Below, one piece after another: positions 33,037 through 41,399 of a DNA stretch of 64,000 nucleotides. The position numbers and the translations under genes were made by a program. The notes beneath the pieces are model-generated. The model had not been told where the DNA came from. It made no database searches and worked only from the letters and a program-made list of their open reading frames with translations. Positions within the stretch are counted from its first letter, which is position 1. The number at the start of each line of letters is the position of its first letter. The DNA is from CALJFL01 sp039964455 (lineage in GTDB: Bacteria > Pseudomonadota > Gammaproteobacteria > Pseudomonadales > Halieaceae): positions 1 through 64,000 of the forward strand of contig JBDVXK010000015.1 of the NCBI GenBank assembly GCA_039964455.1, read 5' to 3'.

Positions 33037-35319
33037 TTACTTTACCCACCCGAGTACATTTCTGGCTATGGACCAGCGCGGCGGTTTGTTTCTCTCGGTA
33101 TCACCCTGGATCCAATAGTCGTAGATTTCATCTATTTCCCCGGTTGCCTGCTCTATCCTGAGCCAGTTATTCATCGCTCTAAGTAATGTAGGGTTGTCTG
33201 GCGCAACCGAATAGGCTACGGGTAGCTGGAGAACCGGTCGTGGCACAACAACAACAAAATTTGGATATAACACAGTCCATGCTGCGCCTTCCTCCGCTGC
33301 GTCCAGGAATGCATCTGCGCCCTGACCATCCGACTCAAAGTACTGATATTGATCTTCCAGTGACCCAAGACGAACGGCGTTTGCGCTTGGAAGCAGCTTT
33401 GACATTTCGGTTTCGAGACTTTGAAAAACCGGTATCACCACATCGATGTTTCCTTGCGCACGGACCTTATCCCAGGTGACGAAATCATCTCTCTGGTGAT
33501 TGGGCACGATAAACGACAGCGTCATCGTGTTAAATGGATTGGTATACGCAGCTATGTCACCCTTGTGGAGTACGATCCCCTGAGAATTGAAAAATGCATC
33601 ACAGTAACCGGAGGTCAGATTGTCATCTTGCCAGAATGGGAGAAATTCGAGGTTTAGCCCGAGACGTTCGGCAAAACGATGCGCCATCTCTATGTCGAAT
33701 CCTACGAGTTCTCCTTCGTCATTAAAAAAAGATAGAGGATAATTTCCCGAGCCATAACATATCCGCAACACGCCACTGTCTGTGATTTCGGAGAAGGTTC
33801 GAGGCCCGCTGCGGTTAGCCAAAATAGTGGCATCAGGGAGCTCACTGAAAACAGTAGAGGCAGCGCTCGTGCGAAGGTTCTGCTGACCCATTAGCAGCTT
33901 GTCCTTTGTATAAGGTACAACGACAATATTGGTATAGAAGGCCCTGACGCCCGTTAACGATAGTGCAACCAATGCGACGGCACCAACGGTGAGCGTGAGA
34001 AAGCGGATGAAATTAAAGCTGAGCATGCCTGACAGGGCAAAACTCCCGATCAGGGCGATGGTTGCATAGTTCATGACCGATACAAATGTGGTAAAACGAC
34101 TGATCACTACATCGATTGAGATGAATACCTGAAAGAGATCTTGAGGCAGACCTGCCAAGTCTAGTGTAAAGGGGATTGCCAGAGATGTGCCACCGAAGAG
34201 ACTAATTGCACCGGCGAAGATCAACAATGGATCATCACTGACAGAAATAGGTAGACCAATATACCACCCCGAAAAAAGAACGAAGCCTAGCGACATCAGC
34301 GCACCCGCTGTCGGAAAGCTGTAGAACGTGGGAATTAGTACATCGACTGAGGATGTTCCACCGCGAGATTCTTCATCCTTCGAGGCAGCCTCGTCCGTTG
34401 GCTCGGGAATGAATGCCTCTTGGGTAGCGTTCGATTCCTCCTCTGGGTCACCTGGCGGGTTGTAACTTTCTTCAATCATCTCCTTGCAAATCTGGGCGAG
34501 AATTGGCAGCACTACAAGTGAGCTGCCCGTTGCGAAAGCTGTTATCAAAGGTGTACGTAATCGAGCAAGAATGTCAGTGCGTCGCAAGGGCGTAACGCAT
34601 GACACAAGGCCAGGTAGTATCCACAGCCCCAAAATTGTCAGGAGCAGAATAATAATGACAATGTAGACCTGTAGCCTTGCAAGGTCACCAAAATCAGTCG
34701 TCCCCACTGTATTGGCCATTAAGGCAAAAACGCCAATAGGCGCCAGACTTGCCATGAACCCTGTGATCTTCGAAAGCACCTCTGCCAACAAGGACATTGG
34801 CTCAAGGAGAACAGCCTTATTTTTCATGCCTGTAAGCGCAAGGCCGATCATAATGCTGAAAACGACCACAGCGGGCACGATACCATTAGCCAGCGAAAAA
34901 AATGGATTGGAAGGAATATAGAGTCTTAAAAAATCTGGAGCAGCAATTACATCCAATGAGCTCTTCTGGAATAGAGAACGAGACGGCCAGTCGGGGAAGG
35001 ACATTGGTAGCACGAAAAGAATAGTTATCGAGATCAGCCATAATACAGCCAGAACTGCTCCACCTCGGGCTGCGAGGCGCTTTACCTCGTTATACTCCAA
35101 GCTTCCAAGACCGGAAATCAAGGCGACGCTGATGTAGGGGATTACGGTTATCTGCAGTAACCTTATGAACGCAACCCCAACATGCTCCAATGGCGCGACC
35201 AGTTCACCGAAAAACAAACCGGTAGCAATACCGAGCACAAGGGATAACAGTATTCGGCGGCCCAGGGAAAGGCCCGATTTATTCTTGGGCTGATTATTCT
35301 CCGCGATATCCTTGCCCAT
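33037..35319 (-). CDS. SLC1-type symporter fused to a periplasmic solute-binding domain
   Basis: The 760-residue protein joins two transport modules. Residues about 20-435 follow the dicarboxylate/amino-acid:cation symporter (DAACS) plan, with HP1-like FATGSSLVVLPIL (262-274) and HP2-like FGGTSLAIPFTLDLAGLP (375-392). The TM7 NMDGT motif is not seen (FPTAGA instead). An acidic loop at 285-325 is unusual. An extra hydrophobic helix (438-463) would place the C-terminus in the periplasm. There residues 505-740 form a type-3 solute-binding domain (FSEITDSGVLRICYG, GELVGFDIEMAHRFAERLGL). It is the last gene of psiE-mgtE-yeaQ-symporter, six bases after yeaQ. The substrate is unknown. Confidence 0.85.
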   Translation of the reverse strand: MGKDIAENNQPKNKSGLSLGRRILLSLVLGIATGLFFGELVAPLEHVGVAFIRLLQITVIPYISVALISGLGSLEYNEVKRLAARGGAVLAVLWLISITILFVLPMSFPDWPSRSLFQKSSLDVIAAPDFLRLYIPSNPFFSLANGIVPAVVVFSIMIGLALTGMKNKAVLLEPMSLLAEVLSKITGFMASLAPIGVFALMANTVGTTDFGDLARLQVYIVIIILLLTILGLWILPGLVSCVTPLRRTDILARLRTPLITAFATGSSLVVLPILAQICKEMIEESYNPPGDPEEESNATQEAFIPEPTDEAASKDEESRGGTSSVDVLIPTFYSFPTAGALMSLGFVLFSGWYIGLPISVSDDPLLIFAGAISLFGGTSLAIPFTLDLAGLPQDLFQVFISIDVVISRFTTFVSVMNYATIALIGSFALSGMLSFNFIRFLTLTVGAVALVALSLTGVRAFYTNIVVVPYTKDKLLMGQQNLRTSAASTVFSELPDATILANRSGPRTFSEITDSGVLRICYGSGNYPLSFFNDEGELVGFDIEMAHRFAERLGLNLEFLPFWQDDNLTSGYCDAFFNSQGIVLHKGDIAAYTNPFNTMTLSFIVPNHQRDDFVTWDKVRAQGNIDVVIPVFQSLETEMSKLLPSANAVRLGSLEDQYQYFESDGQGADAFLDAAEEGAAWTVLYPNFVVVVPRPVLQLPVAYSVAPDNPTLLRAMNNWLRIEQATGEIDEIYDYWIQGDTERNKPPRWSIARNVLGWVK

Positions 35320-35325
35320 GCGCTG

Positions 35326-35655
35326 TTATTCTTTGTTCGTTGTATTTAATTCGTTAGTAGGGCCATTTCGATCGACATATACCTTCCAGGCATAGGAGAG
35401 AATGGCTAAAAAAAGCAGAGCGCCAATAAAGGCAGACACGATATCCTGAAGGCTCACACTGATATTAGCGAGGCCGAAGTCAATCTGTAGCAGATCAAAG
35501 AGAGCGCCGCCTAGTAAAGCGCCGGCAAGTCCGAGGCCAAGATTTATCAGATGGCCAAAACCTTTTTTGTCACGTTTTATGACCAAGCCAGCGAGGCTTC
35601 CGGCGAGCAGACCGACGATAAGCCAAACTATCAAGTCAGGTAGGGTTGACTGCAT
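35326..35655 (-). CDS. GlsB/YeaQ/YmgE family membrane protein
   Basis: The 109-residue protein has three hydrophobic segments and the glycine-rich WLIVGLLAGSLAGLVIKRDKKGFG opening and LGLAGALLGGALFDLL segment of the YeaQ/GlsB family (transglycosylase-associated-type membrane proteins). Its role is thought to be envelope stress related. AAAGGAGAG precedes the ATG. It sits between mgtE and the symporter gene, six bases from the latter. Confidence 0.85.
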   Translation of the reverse strand: MQSTLPDLIVWLIVGLLAGSLAGLVIKRDKKGFGHLINLGLGLAGALLGGALFDLLQIDFGLANISVSLQDIVSAFIGALLFLAILSYAWKVYVDRNGPTNELNTTNKE

Positions 35656-35721
35656 TGGATACTCTCCTTTCTAACGAATATTGTGACATGTTCTATCTTG
35701 GCGCCCCGATAGTAAATAACT

Positions 35722-36495
35722 TCATATCAACTTGCCGCCCAGAAGCGAAATAGCTATCAAAAAATAGAGAATAAGGCCGCAAACGTCAGCCAGTGTGGCA
35801 ACGAAGGGGGCAGATGATGTCGCTGGGTCGGCCTTGAGAGCCTTTAGTAACAGTGGAAGCACACTGCCAAGTATTGAGCCTACTACGACAACAGCCGCAG
35901 TGCTCAATGAAACAGTCAGGCCGATATAAAGCCAGAATTCGCCATATTGGTCGTTGACCACGAGTATGCGCAAAAAAGCAATTATTCCAAGTATCACGCC
36001 TATCATTATGCCGGTAATGGATTCCCGGTAAATTACCCTGAACCAATCACCGAGATTCACCTGGCCAACAGCCATTGCACGGATAATCAGGGTAGATGCC
36101 TGAGATCCCGAATTGCCACCGCAACTGATAATCATAGGAATAAAAAGCGCCAGAACCAGGGCTTTCTCCAACTCATTGTCAAAGTAGTCCATGACTGAGG
36201 CCGTCCCCATCTGGCCTATCATCAGAACGATAAGCCAGCCGATCCGTTTCTTTATAGAGTAAGCGTAAGTTGTTTCGAGATAGTGAGGTCGCTTGGTGAC
36301 CGAGTGCGCTACAGTGGTTGCTGATTCCTGATGAGCCAGCCTTTGTGCCAGTAGCAAGCGCTGCTCGTTATCAAGTTGCACCAATACAGCGCCAGCATCA
36401 GATATGGGCCTTTTTGCTAACTGATTGGCCAGAGCTGTCCAGTCTTTGCTCTCAATAAGCGACTGCGTTGAGGTTTCCTGCAAGTAAAGGGACAT
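35722..36495 (-). CDS. MgtE-type magnesium transporter lacking CBS domains
   Basis: The 257-residue protein carries the MgtE membrane domain, with GGNSGSQAS at 126-134, KADPATSSAPF at 221-231 and the ion-path aspartate in ATLADVCG (Asp237). The usual MgtE is about 450 residues. Here only a short stub (1-75) of the N-terminal domain remains, and the two CBS domains that sense cytosolic Mg2+ are absent. It should conduct Mg2+ or another divalent cation without the usual gating module. It is 17 bases after psiE. Confidence 0.85.
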   Translation of the reverse strand: MSLYLQETSTQSLIESKDWTALANQLAKRPISDAGAVLVQLDNEQRLLLAQRLAHQESATTVAHSVTKRPHYLETTYAYSIKKRIGWLIVLMIGQMGTASVMDYFDNELEKALVLALFIPMIISCGGNSGSQASTLIIRAMAVGQVNLGDWFRVIYRESITGIMIGVILGIIAFLRILVVNDQYGEFWLYIGLTVSLSTAAVVVVGSILGSVLPLLLKALKADPATSSAPFVATLADVCGLILYFLIAISLLGGKLI

Positions 36496-36512
36496 TCTAC
36501 CTTCTGGGTCAG

Positions 36513-37016
36513 TTAATCGTTTTTGTCGTCAGAAGCAGGGAATACGGTGGCGCTTTTCACAGTTGTTTTCTCAATCAGGAAGTAAGCCACACCAAGAGCG
36601 AGGATAACGGCGGCTATAGAGAAAACATAATCCGAGGTGACCGTGGTGATATCCAAAACAATGACTTTTCGTGCAATGGCCATGAGTGCCGTGGCAATAA
36701 CCAGTTTGATCGGAAGCTCGTTACTCCCCAGGTACAATCTGATATTGATGAAAATCTCTATTGCGATTAGCACCATCATGAAGGCACCAAATATACGAAA
36801 TATGTCCCCCACATCGAGTAGAAAATATGGAGGGCTGAAAAAGGCGTTATAGCCTACATATATAACATCCAATACACCGAAGAAAATCACAATCACCATG
36901 AGGATTGCGAGCGTGCGCACACAGTATTGAATAAGCACGTGTAACTTTCTGATTAGTGGGTCGTGGTGACTTCCCGTTAACTCGTCATGGATTTCCTCAG
37001 TGCCGCTCTTTTTCAA
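36513..37016 (-). CDS. PsiE family (phosphate-starvation-inducible-like) membrane protein
   Basis: The 167-residue protein has four membrane helices and the PsiE-type layout, with an IEIFINIRLYLGSNELPIKLVIATALMAIARKVIVLD segment. Function is unknown. The start is a TTG at 37016, supported by a strong AGGAGG five bases upstream. It is the first gene of a four-gene unit, followed 17 bases later by the CBS-less MgtE. Confidence 0.85.
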   Translation of the reverse strand: MKKSGTEEIHDELTGSHHDPLIRKLHVLIQYCVRTLAILMVIVIFFGVLDVIYVGYNAFFSPPYFLLDVGDIFRIFGAFMMVLIAIEIFINIRLYLGSNELPIKLVIATALMAIARKVIVLDITTVTSDYVFSIAAVILALGVAYFLIEKTTVKSATVFPASDDKND

Positions 37017-37264
37017 GCTGTCCTCCTAGAGTGCCATTCTTTGATCTGTAATTTACAGACTTAATTCTTGTGGGCTTCAAAGCTGAAAATTTGCAGGCCC
37101 AGGCCTTCGCAGCAGTTTATGCCATAAATTTGGTGCGTGGGGAAATAAATGCCTTCTGCTTGGTTAAACTGGCGTCAAGTGACAGAAATGTGGCATTCAC
37201 TGCCAATGCCGCATCGATTTGGGTACGGAAGCCTGCCGCGGTGACCTGAGATAGGCCGAAGGTT

Positions 37265-37900
37265 TCAGCCGCTGGCCTGATGGCCGTCCGGAACAGTGGA
37301 CCCCATAGACAAATAAATATTGAGTAGACCGTCTATGCCGCAGTCAAGAGGGTGTACAAACTCTTTGGGAACATACATTATGGCTCCGCCTACAGGAACC
37401 GGGGCAGTAGGAATCAAAACGACATTGCATTCTCTGCCCTTGATAGTGATGGTTTCTGAAGTTGGAAGCAGTGCTGGCAGGGACGCACTGGCATCAGCGC
37501 CGAATTGGCACATTACTGGCACCATTGAGCGCAGATCAGCCTTGTTATCGCGATCCAGTAATTGAGTCACTTTGCTCGACGCCTCATAAATGTTGCGGAT
37601 TATCGGGATCCGGGACATAAGGCTGTTATTGATTAGTTCCCAGCTGCTTCGCAAACCGAGCTGGACGAAGATGCCCAGGAGGTAGACCAGTAGTAGGGTG
37701 AATAACACTCCGCCGAGGTAGGCGCCAATTTCAGTTGAGCCGAAGCTCCATCCAATGTTGCGAAAGAGTGCGCCTAGCGGGCTTGCCGGGCCGAATAGAC
37801 CGGCCATCAGAGATACAATCCAAGCGAGGACGCCAAGTGTCAGCGCTATTGGAAGTAGGGCAATTATGCCGGTCACCAGCGGTTTCATAACAAACTTCAT
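37265..37900 (-). CDS. DUF502 membrane protein
   Basis: The 211-residue protein has two membrane helices near the N-terminus (about 10-35 and 56-85) and a soluble tail containing SRIPIIRNIYEASSKVTQLL and VPTAPVPVGGAIMYVPKE, typical of DUF502. Function unknown. A GAGGA lies ahead of the ATG. It diverges from the DUF418 gene and is separated from psiE by 248 bases. Confidence 0.85.
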   Translation of the reverse strand: MKFVMKPLVTGIIALLPIALTLGVLAWIVSLMAGLFGPASPLGALFRNIGWSFGSTEIGAYLGGVLFTLLLVYLLGIFVQLGLRSSWELINNSLMSRIPIIRNIYEASSKVTQLLDRDNKADLRSMVPVMCQFGADASASLPALLPTSETITIKGRECNVVLIPTAPVPVGGAIMYVPKEFVHPLDCGIDGLLNIYLSMGSTVPDGHQASG

Positions 37901-38009
37901 AGCGTTGGTCCTCGTTGTCAGTTGGCGGGTTGTAGTGATGGAATATAAGATAGATTACTTCAGAATAAATGATTATTAATTTGAACGTCACTGAAAAAAG
38001 GCTCAACAA

Positions 38010-39212
38010 TTGAGTTCCGACATTAGCAGCGCCCCTGATCGTATCGAGATTATTGATGCCATCCGTGGCATGGCGATATTTGGAATTTTACTGGCTAACA
38101 TCAGGAGTTGGAGCGGCTACAGATTTATTCTCTTTGAAGACATTCGCAAGCTGCCTTTCTATGAGCTCGACGCTCTATTCAACCAGCTGCATTACTGGCT
38201 GATTGATGGGAAGTTTTACGCCATTTTTTCATTGCTTTTCGGTGCTGGCTTCGGGATTCAGTATCTAAAGAATAGGGGCAATCTGGACGAATTTATTCCC
38301 CGTTATCGCTGGAGAGTTATGTGTCTTTTGCTTTTTGGGGTGATGCACGCATTGTTATGGTCGGGTGACATACTCACTCTCTACGCGCTGTTAGCTTTAG
38401 TGCTCATCATGTTTCGAAATATCGAATTGCCGTGGCTTTTGCCATTGTCGCTGTGTCTCCTGGCCTCCTTTAGCCTTTCTCAGATTTATGCGCTTTACCT
38501 TTTGGACCCCGGCCCAGAGCTGTTATCCCTGGCGCATAGCACATATCCTGAAATGACGCCGCAGGAAATTTCGCAGGGCTATGGTCAGGGTGGCTTTGCT
38601 GAGGTTTTTTCCGTCAACTTGCACAACCTGTACTGGCGATGGATGGATTTCTTTCCCAATGGAAGATTCACCAGGGTGCTTGGTTTTTTTGTGCTCGGAT
38701 TTTACCTTGTTCGATCCGGATTCTTTCAGACGCAGATCTATAGTTGGCTTAACCTGTTCCTGTTCTTTACCATTGGCCTTGCTGCAACCTGGGTAGCGTG
38801 GATCACAGATTCAAACATTTCCTCATGGTCTACCTCGGGCTCTGACGTGATCCTCAAGCTTATCATCGTGCTTGGGCAGTGTTGCCTGGCCATGGGCTAC
38901 ATCTGTCTTCTGGCGCAGGCATCAAGAGCCCCAGCGGGGAGATTACTGGCAAAGGCGCTTTCGCTGGTTGGGAGGATGGCTTTCACGTCATACCTTCTGC
39001 AGACTGCCATAGGGATCGGCCTGTTCTACGGAGTCGGTTTCGGTCTCTGGGGTACCATGGGGCTTGCGCAACTGTGGTTGCTATCAGTCTTTATCTTCTT
39101 GGGGCAGGTAGTCCTGTGTGGACTATGGTTACATTGGTATCGTCAAGGTCCGATGGAATGGCTGTGGGGCTGCATGACGAATGGAAAACTGCAGCCAAAC
39201 CTAAGGCACTGA
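38010..39212 (+). CDS. DUF418 family polytopic membrane protein
   Basis: The 400-residue protein has about ten membrane helices. The N-terminal DAIRGMAIFGILLANIRSW motif and C-terminal DUF418 region (GRMAFTSYLLQTAIGIGLFYGVG, YRQGPMEWLWGCM) are typical of the YeiB-like family. Function unknown, possibly envelope lipid or polymer related. The start is a TTG, eight bases after AAAAGG. No ATG offers the conserved N-terminus. Confidence 0.85.
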   Translation: MSSDISSAPDRIEIIDAIRGMAIFGILLANIRSWSGYRFILFEDIRKLPFYELDALFNQLHYWLIDGKFYAIFSLLFGAGFGIQYLKNRGNLDEFIPRYRWRVMCLLLFGVMHALLWSGDILTLYALLALVLIMFRNIELPWLLPLSLCLLASFSLSQIYALYLLDPGPELLSLAHSTYPEMTPQEISQGYGQGGFAEVFSVNLHNLYWRWMDFFPNGRFTRVLGFFVLGFYLVRSGFFQTQIYSWLNLFLFFTIGLAATWVAWITDSNISSWSTSGSDVILKLIIVLGQCCLAMGYICLLAQASRAPAGRLLAKALSLVGRMAFTSYLLQTAIGIGLFYGVGFGLWGTMGLAQLWLLSVFIFLGQVVLCGLWLHWYRQGPMEWLWGCMTNGKLQPNLRH

Positions 39213-39433
39213 ATTGTTGAAGAAAGTATTTTGTTGGTCAGGCTGTGCCTTATCATTGCGCGACCGCGCCTAGGCTAGAGGAAAGTCAGCGAGAGGATGA
39301 TGGTCAAAGTTGCATATCAGGCCTACGAAAATCAGCGATAACTCATTATCATGGAACCTGATATAGGCTAGATCACACCTACAGCTAAAAGTGTAGGCGT
39401 GACCGAATCCCTGTGCTTCATGCCCTGGCTGAC

Positions 39434-40111
39434 TTATGACTCGTTTAGTGACTTGAGTGTCTCAATGATTGGCTCGATGAACCGTTCGCTACCTATGTAG
39501 CCACCAAGTCCATCGAATACAAACTGAAATGCGATACAGATCAGCAGGAACCCCATAATTCGGGTTAGTGCGTCCAGCCCTGTTACTCCAAGAACCCGCG
39601 AAATCACCGGCGCGCCTCGCATTGCGAGCCACGCGACTGCGACCACAGCCAGAATTCCGATTGACACCCCCGTATACCCCATCAGATTGTCTGAGCCAGC
39701 CGCCATGCTGATTACCACCGAAATTGACCCGGGGCCACTGAGTGATGGCATAGCCAGAGGCGTAAAAGCAATATCCGCCTTCTTTCTCGATTCCGCTTTG
39801 GCCTCTTCGGTTATATCACCTGAATCGTCTGCGGGACTAAGCATACTGAAGCCGACCCTCATAATGATGACGCCACCGGCCACTCGAATTGCGGGAATAG
39901 AAATCCCAAAGAACTCAATGATGATGGCGCCGGACCAGAGAAATACCAGAAGTAGCCCTGCCATAAAGAAACAAGCACGCGTAGCCTGCTGTTGAGCCCA
40001 GCCCTTATCCTGACCACGGGTCAGTGAAAGATATAGCGGAACTGTGCTGAATGGGTTGGAAATGGGTAGCAGGGCGAAGAATGTTAGGATCGCAGCTTCT
40101 ATGACTATCAC
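39434..40111 (-). CDS. MarC family membrane protein
   Basis: The 225-residue protein has six membrane helices. The N-terminal FFALLPISNPFSTVPLYLSLTRGQ and the central ISVVISMA segments are typical of MarC. Despite the name, the family is not linked to multidrug resistance; its role is unknown. The start is a GTG at 40111. It stands alone, convergent with the DUF418 gene. Confidence 0.87.
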   Translation of the reverse strand: MIVIEAAILTFFALLPISNPFSTVPLYLSLTRGQDKGWAQQQATRACFFMAGLLLVFLWSGAIIIEFFGISIPAIRVAGGVIIMRVGFSMLSPADDSGDITEEAKAESRKKADIAFTPLAMPSLSGPGSISVVISMAAGSDNLMGYTGVSIGILAVVAVAWLAMRGAPVISRVLGVTGLDALTRIMGFLLICIAFQFVFDGLGGYIGSERFIEPIIETLKSLNES

Positions 40112-40530
40112 GGGTTATATATTCCTCTTGTATTGCCCCCTGGGCAAATTATATAGCTAAACCCATTGGGGCTGCGTTAGGCAGTGTTACATTAACCGGA
40201 TTAATGATTTGCGCAAGTAAGTCGACCCAAAGTGGCTCTAAATGACAATGACTTTATAAACCTCGTAAATTTATCAGTCAATTCGTAAAGGTATGGTTAT
40301 GAGGGTACAAGTTAAGCATTCAGTTAGTTATATACTAGCGCTTACCATGTTGCCTGGTGCGATGGCCGCTCGCGCTCTTGAGAGAGTCTATAGCATATGT
40401 GCGGCCCACTATGTGGTGACCGATAACGGTACGGGCGAAGCCAACAATCCTGCAAGTTCTAGTTTTACCAGCCGTGACTAATATTGATTGTTAGCCATTG
40501 AATTAAGCAGACCTGTCAAGGAACGAAACT
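40112..40530. other. Gap between marC-like and SDR genes with a doubtful small ORF
   Basis: A small plus-strand frame ends at 40481. It has two possible ATGs (40293, 40299); AAAGG lies seven bases before the second. The 60 residues from there include a signal-like stretch (SYILALTMLPGAMAARA) and a polar tail. I cannot tell whether it is a real exported peptide or chance. The rest of the gap is AT-rich near 40250-40290, and nothing else is recognised. Confidence 0.25.
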
Positions 40531-41313
40531 ATGGCATTTAAACCCTTCGAGCTGACAGACAAGGTCTCGCTGGTCACGGGTGGTAACGGTGGCATAGGCT
40601 TCGGTATGGCTGAGGGGCTCGCGCAGGCCGGTTCTGATGTGGAGGTCTGGGGCACCAATGTGGCCAAAAATGATGCCGCATTATCCCGGCTGGCGGAGCA
40701 TGGCACTCGTGTCAGTGCCCGGGTAGTCGATGTGAGTGATGAGAATGCGGTTAATGCCGCCATGGACGACTTGCTTGGGAGGTACGGCCGGCTGGATGCC
40801 TGCTTTGCGAACGCTGGGATTGCTGCAGAGACAGCCCCATTTCACGATATTTCCACCGAGGCCTGGCGTAAGGTTATGGCGGTAAACCTGGAAGGGAAGT
40901 TCTTCACGTTGAGGGCCGCCGCCAGACACATGGTAGCCCGGTCGAAAGAGGGCGATACCGGGGGCTCTCTGGTGGGCATTTCTTCCACCTCTACCCAGAT
41001 GGGGGCGTCTCACAATGAGCACTATGGCGCGGCCAATGGTGGCGTAATCCCTATGATGAAGGGGCTCGCCGTGGAGTATGGCCGTTACAATATAAGAGCG
41101 AACACACTGGTTCCTGGATGGACCATGACGGATTTGGCCGGGCCGGTGCTTGAGAGTGAAGGCTTCCAGAAAAAGGTTCTCCCGCGGCAACCGACTCGTC
41201 GCTGGGGCGCTCCTGAAGACTTTGCAGGAATCGCTATCTACCTGGCCAGTGATGCCTCCAGCTTTCATACGGGTCAGGAAATTACCATCTGTGGTGGCTA
41301 TACAGTTTTCTGA
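40531..41313 (+). CDS. SDR family oxidoreductase with altered catalytic site
   Basis: The 260-residue protein is a classical short-chain dehydrogenase: VTGGNGGIGFGMA (15-27) is the cofactor loop, FANAGIA is at 92-98, and SSTSTQ (151-156) holds the serine. The catalytic YxxxK reads Y165-G-A-A-N169, so the usual lysine is asparagine. That would impair normal SDR catalysis. AAGGA precedes the ATG. It lies 86 bases upstream of a TonB-dependent receptor gene on the same strand. Confidence 0.86.
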   Translation: MAFKPFELTDKVSLVTGGNGGIGFGMAEGLAQAGSDVEVWGTNVAKNDAALSRLAEHGTRVSARVVDVSDENAVNAAMDDLLGRYGRLDACFANAGIAAETAPFHDISTEAWRKVMAVNLEGKFFTLRAAARHMVARSKEGDTGGSLVGISSTSTQMGASHNEHYGAANGGVIPMMKGLAVEYGRYNIRANTLVPGWTMTDLAGPVLESEGFQKKVLPRQPTRRWGAPEDFAGIAIYLASDASSFHTGQEITICGGYTVF

Positions 41314-41399
41314 TGCTTGGCGCTTCTGCGCTAATGACTTCACCATTGAATTATCTTGGGTTAGAGTGCGCTCTTTCAAAATTCGGGTAGATTCAAACA

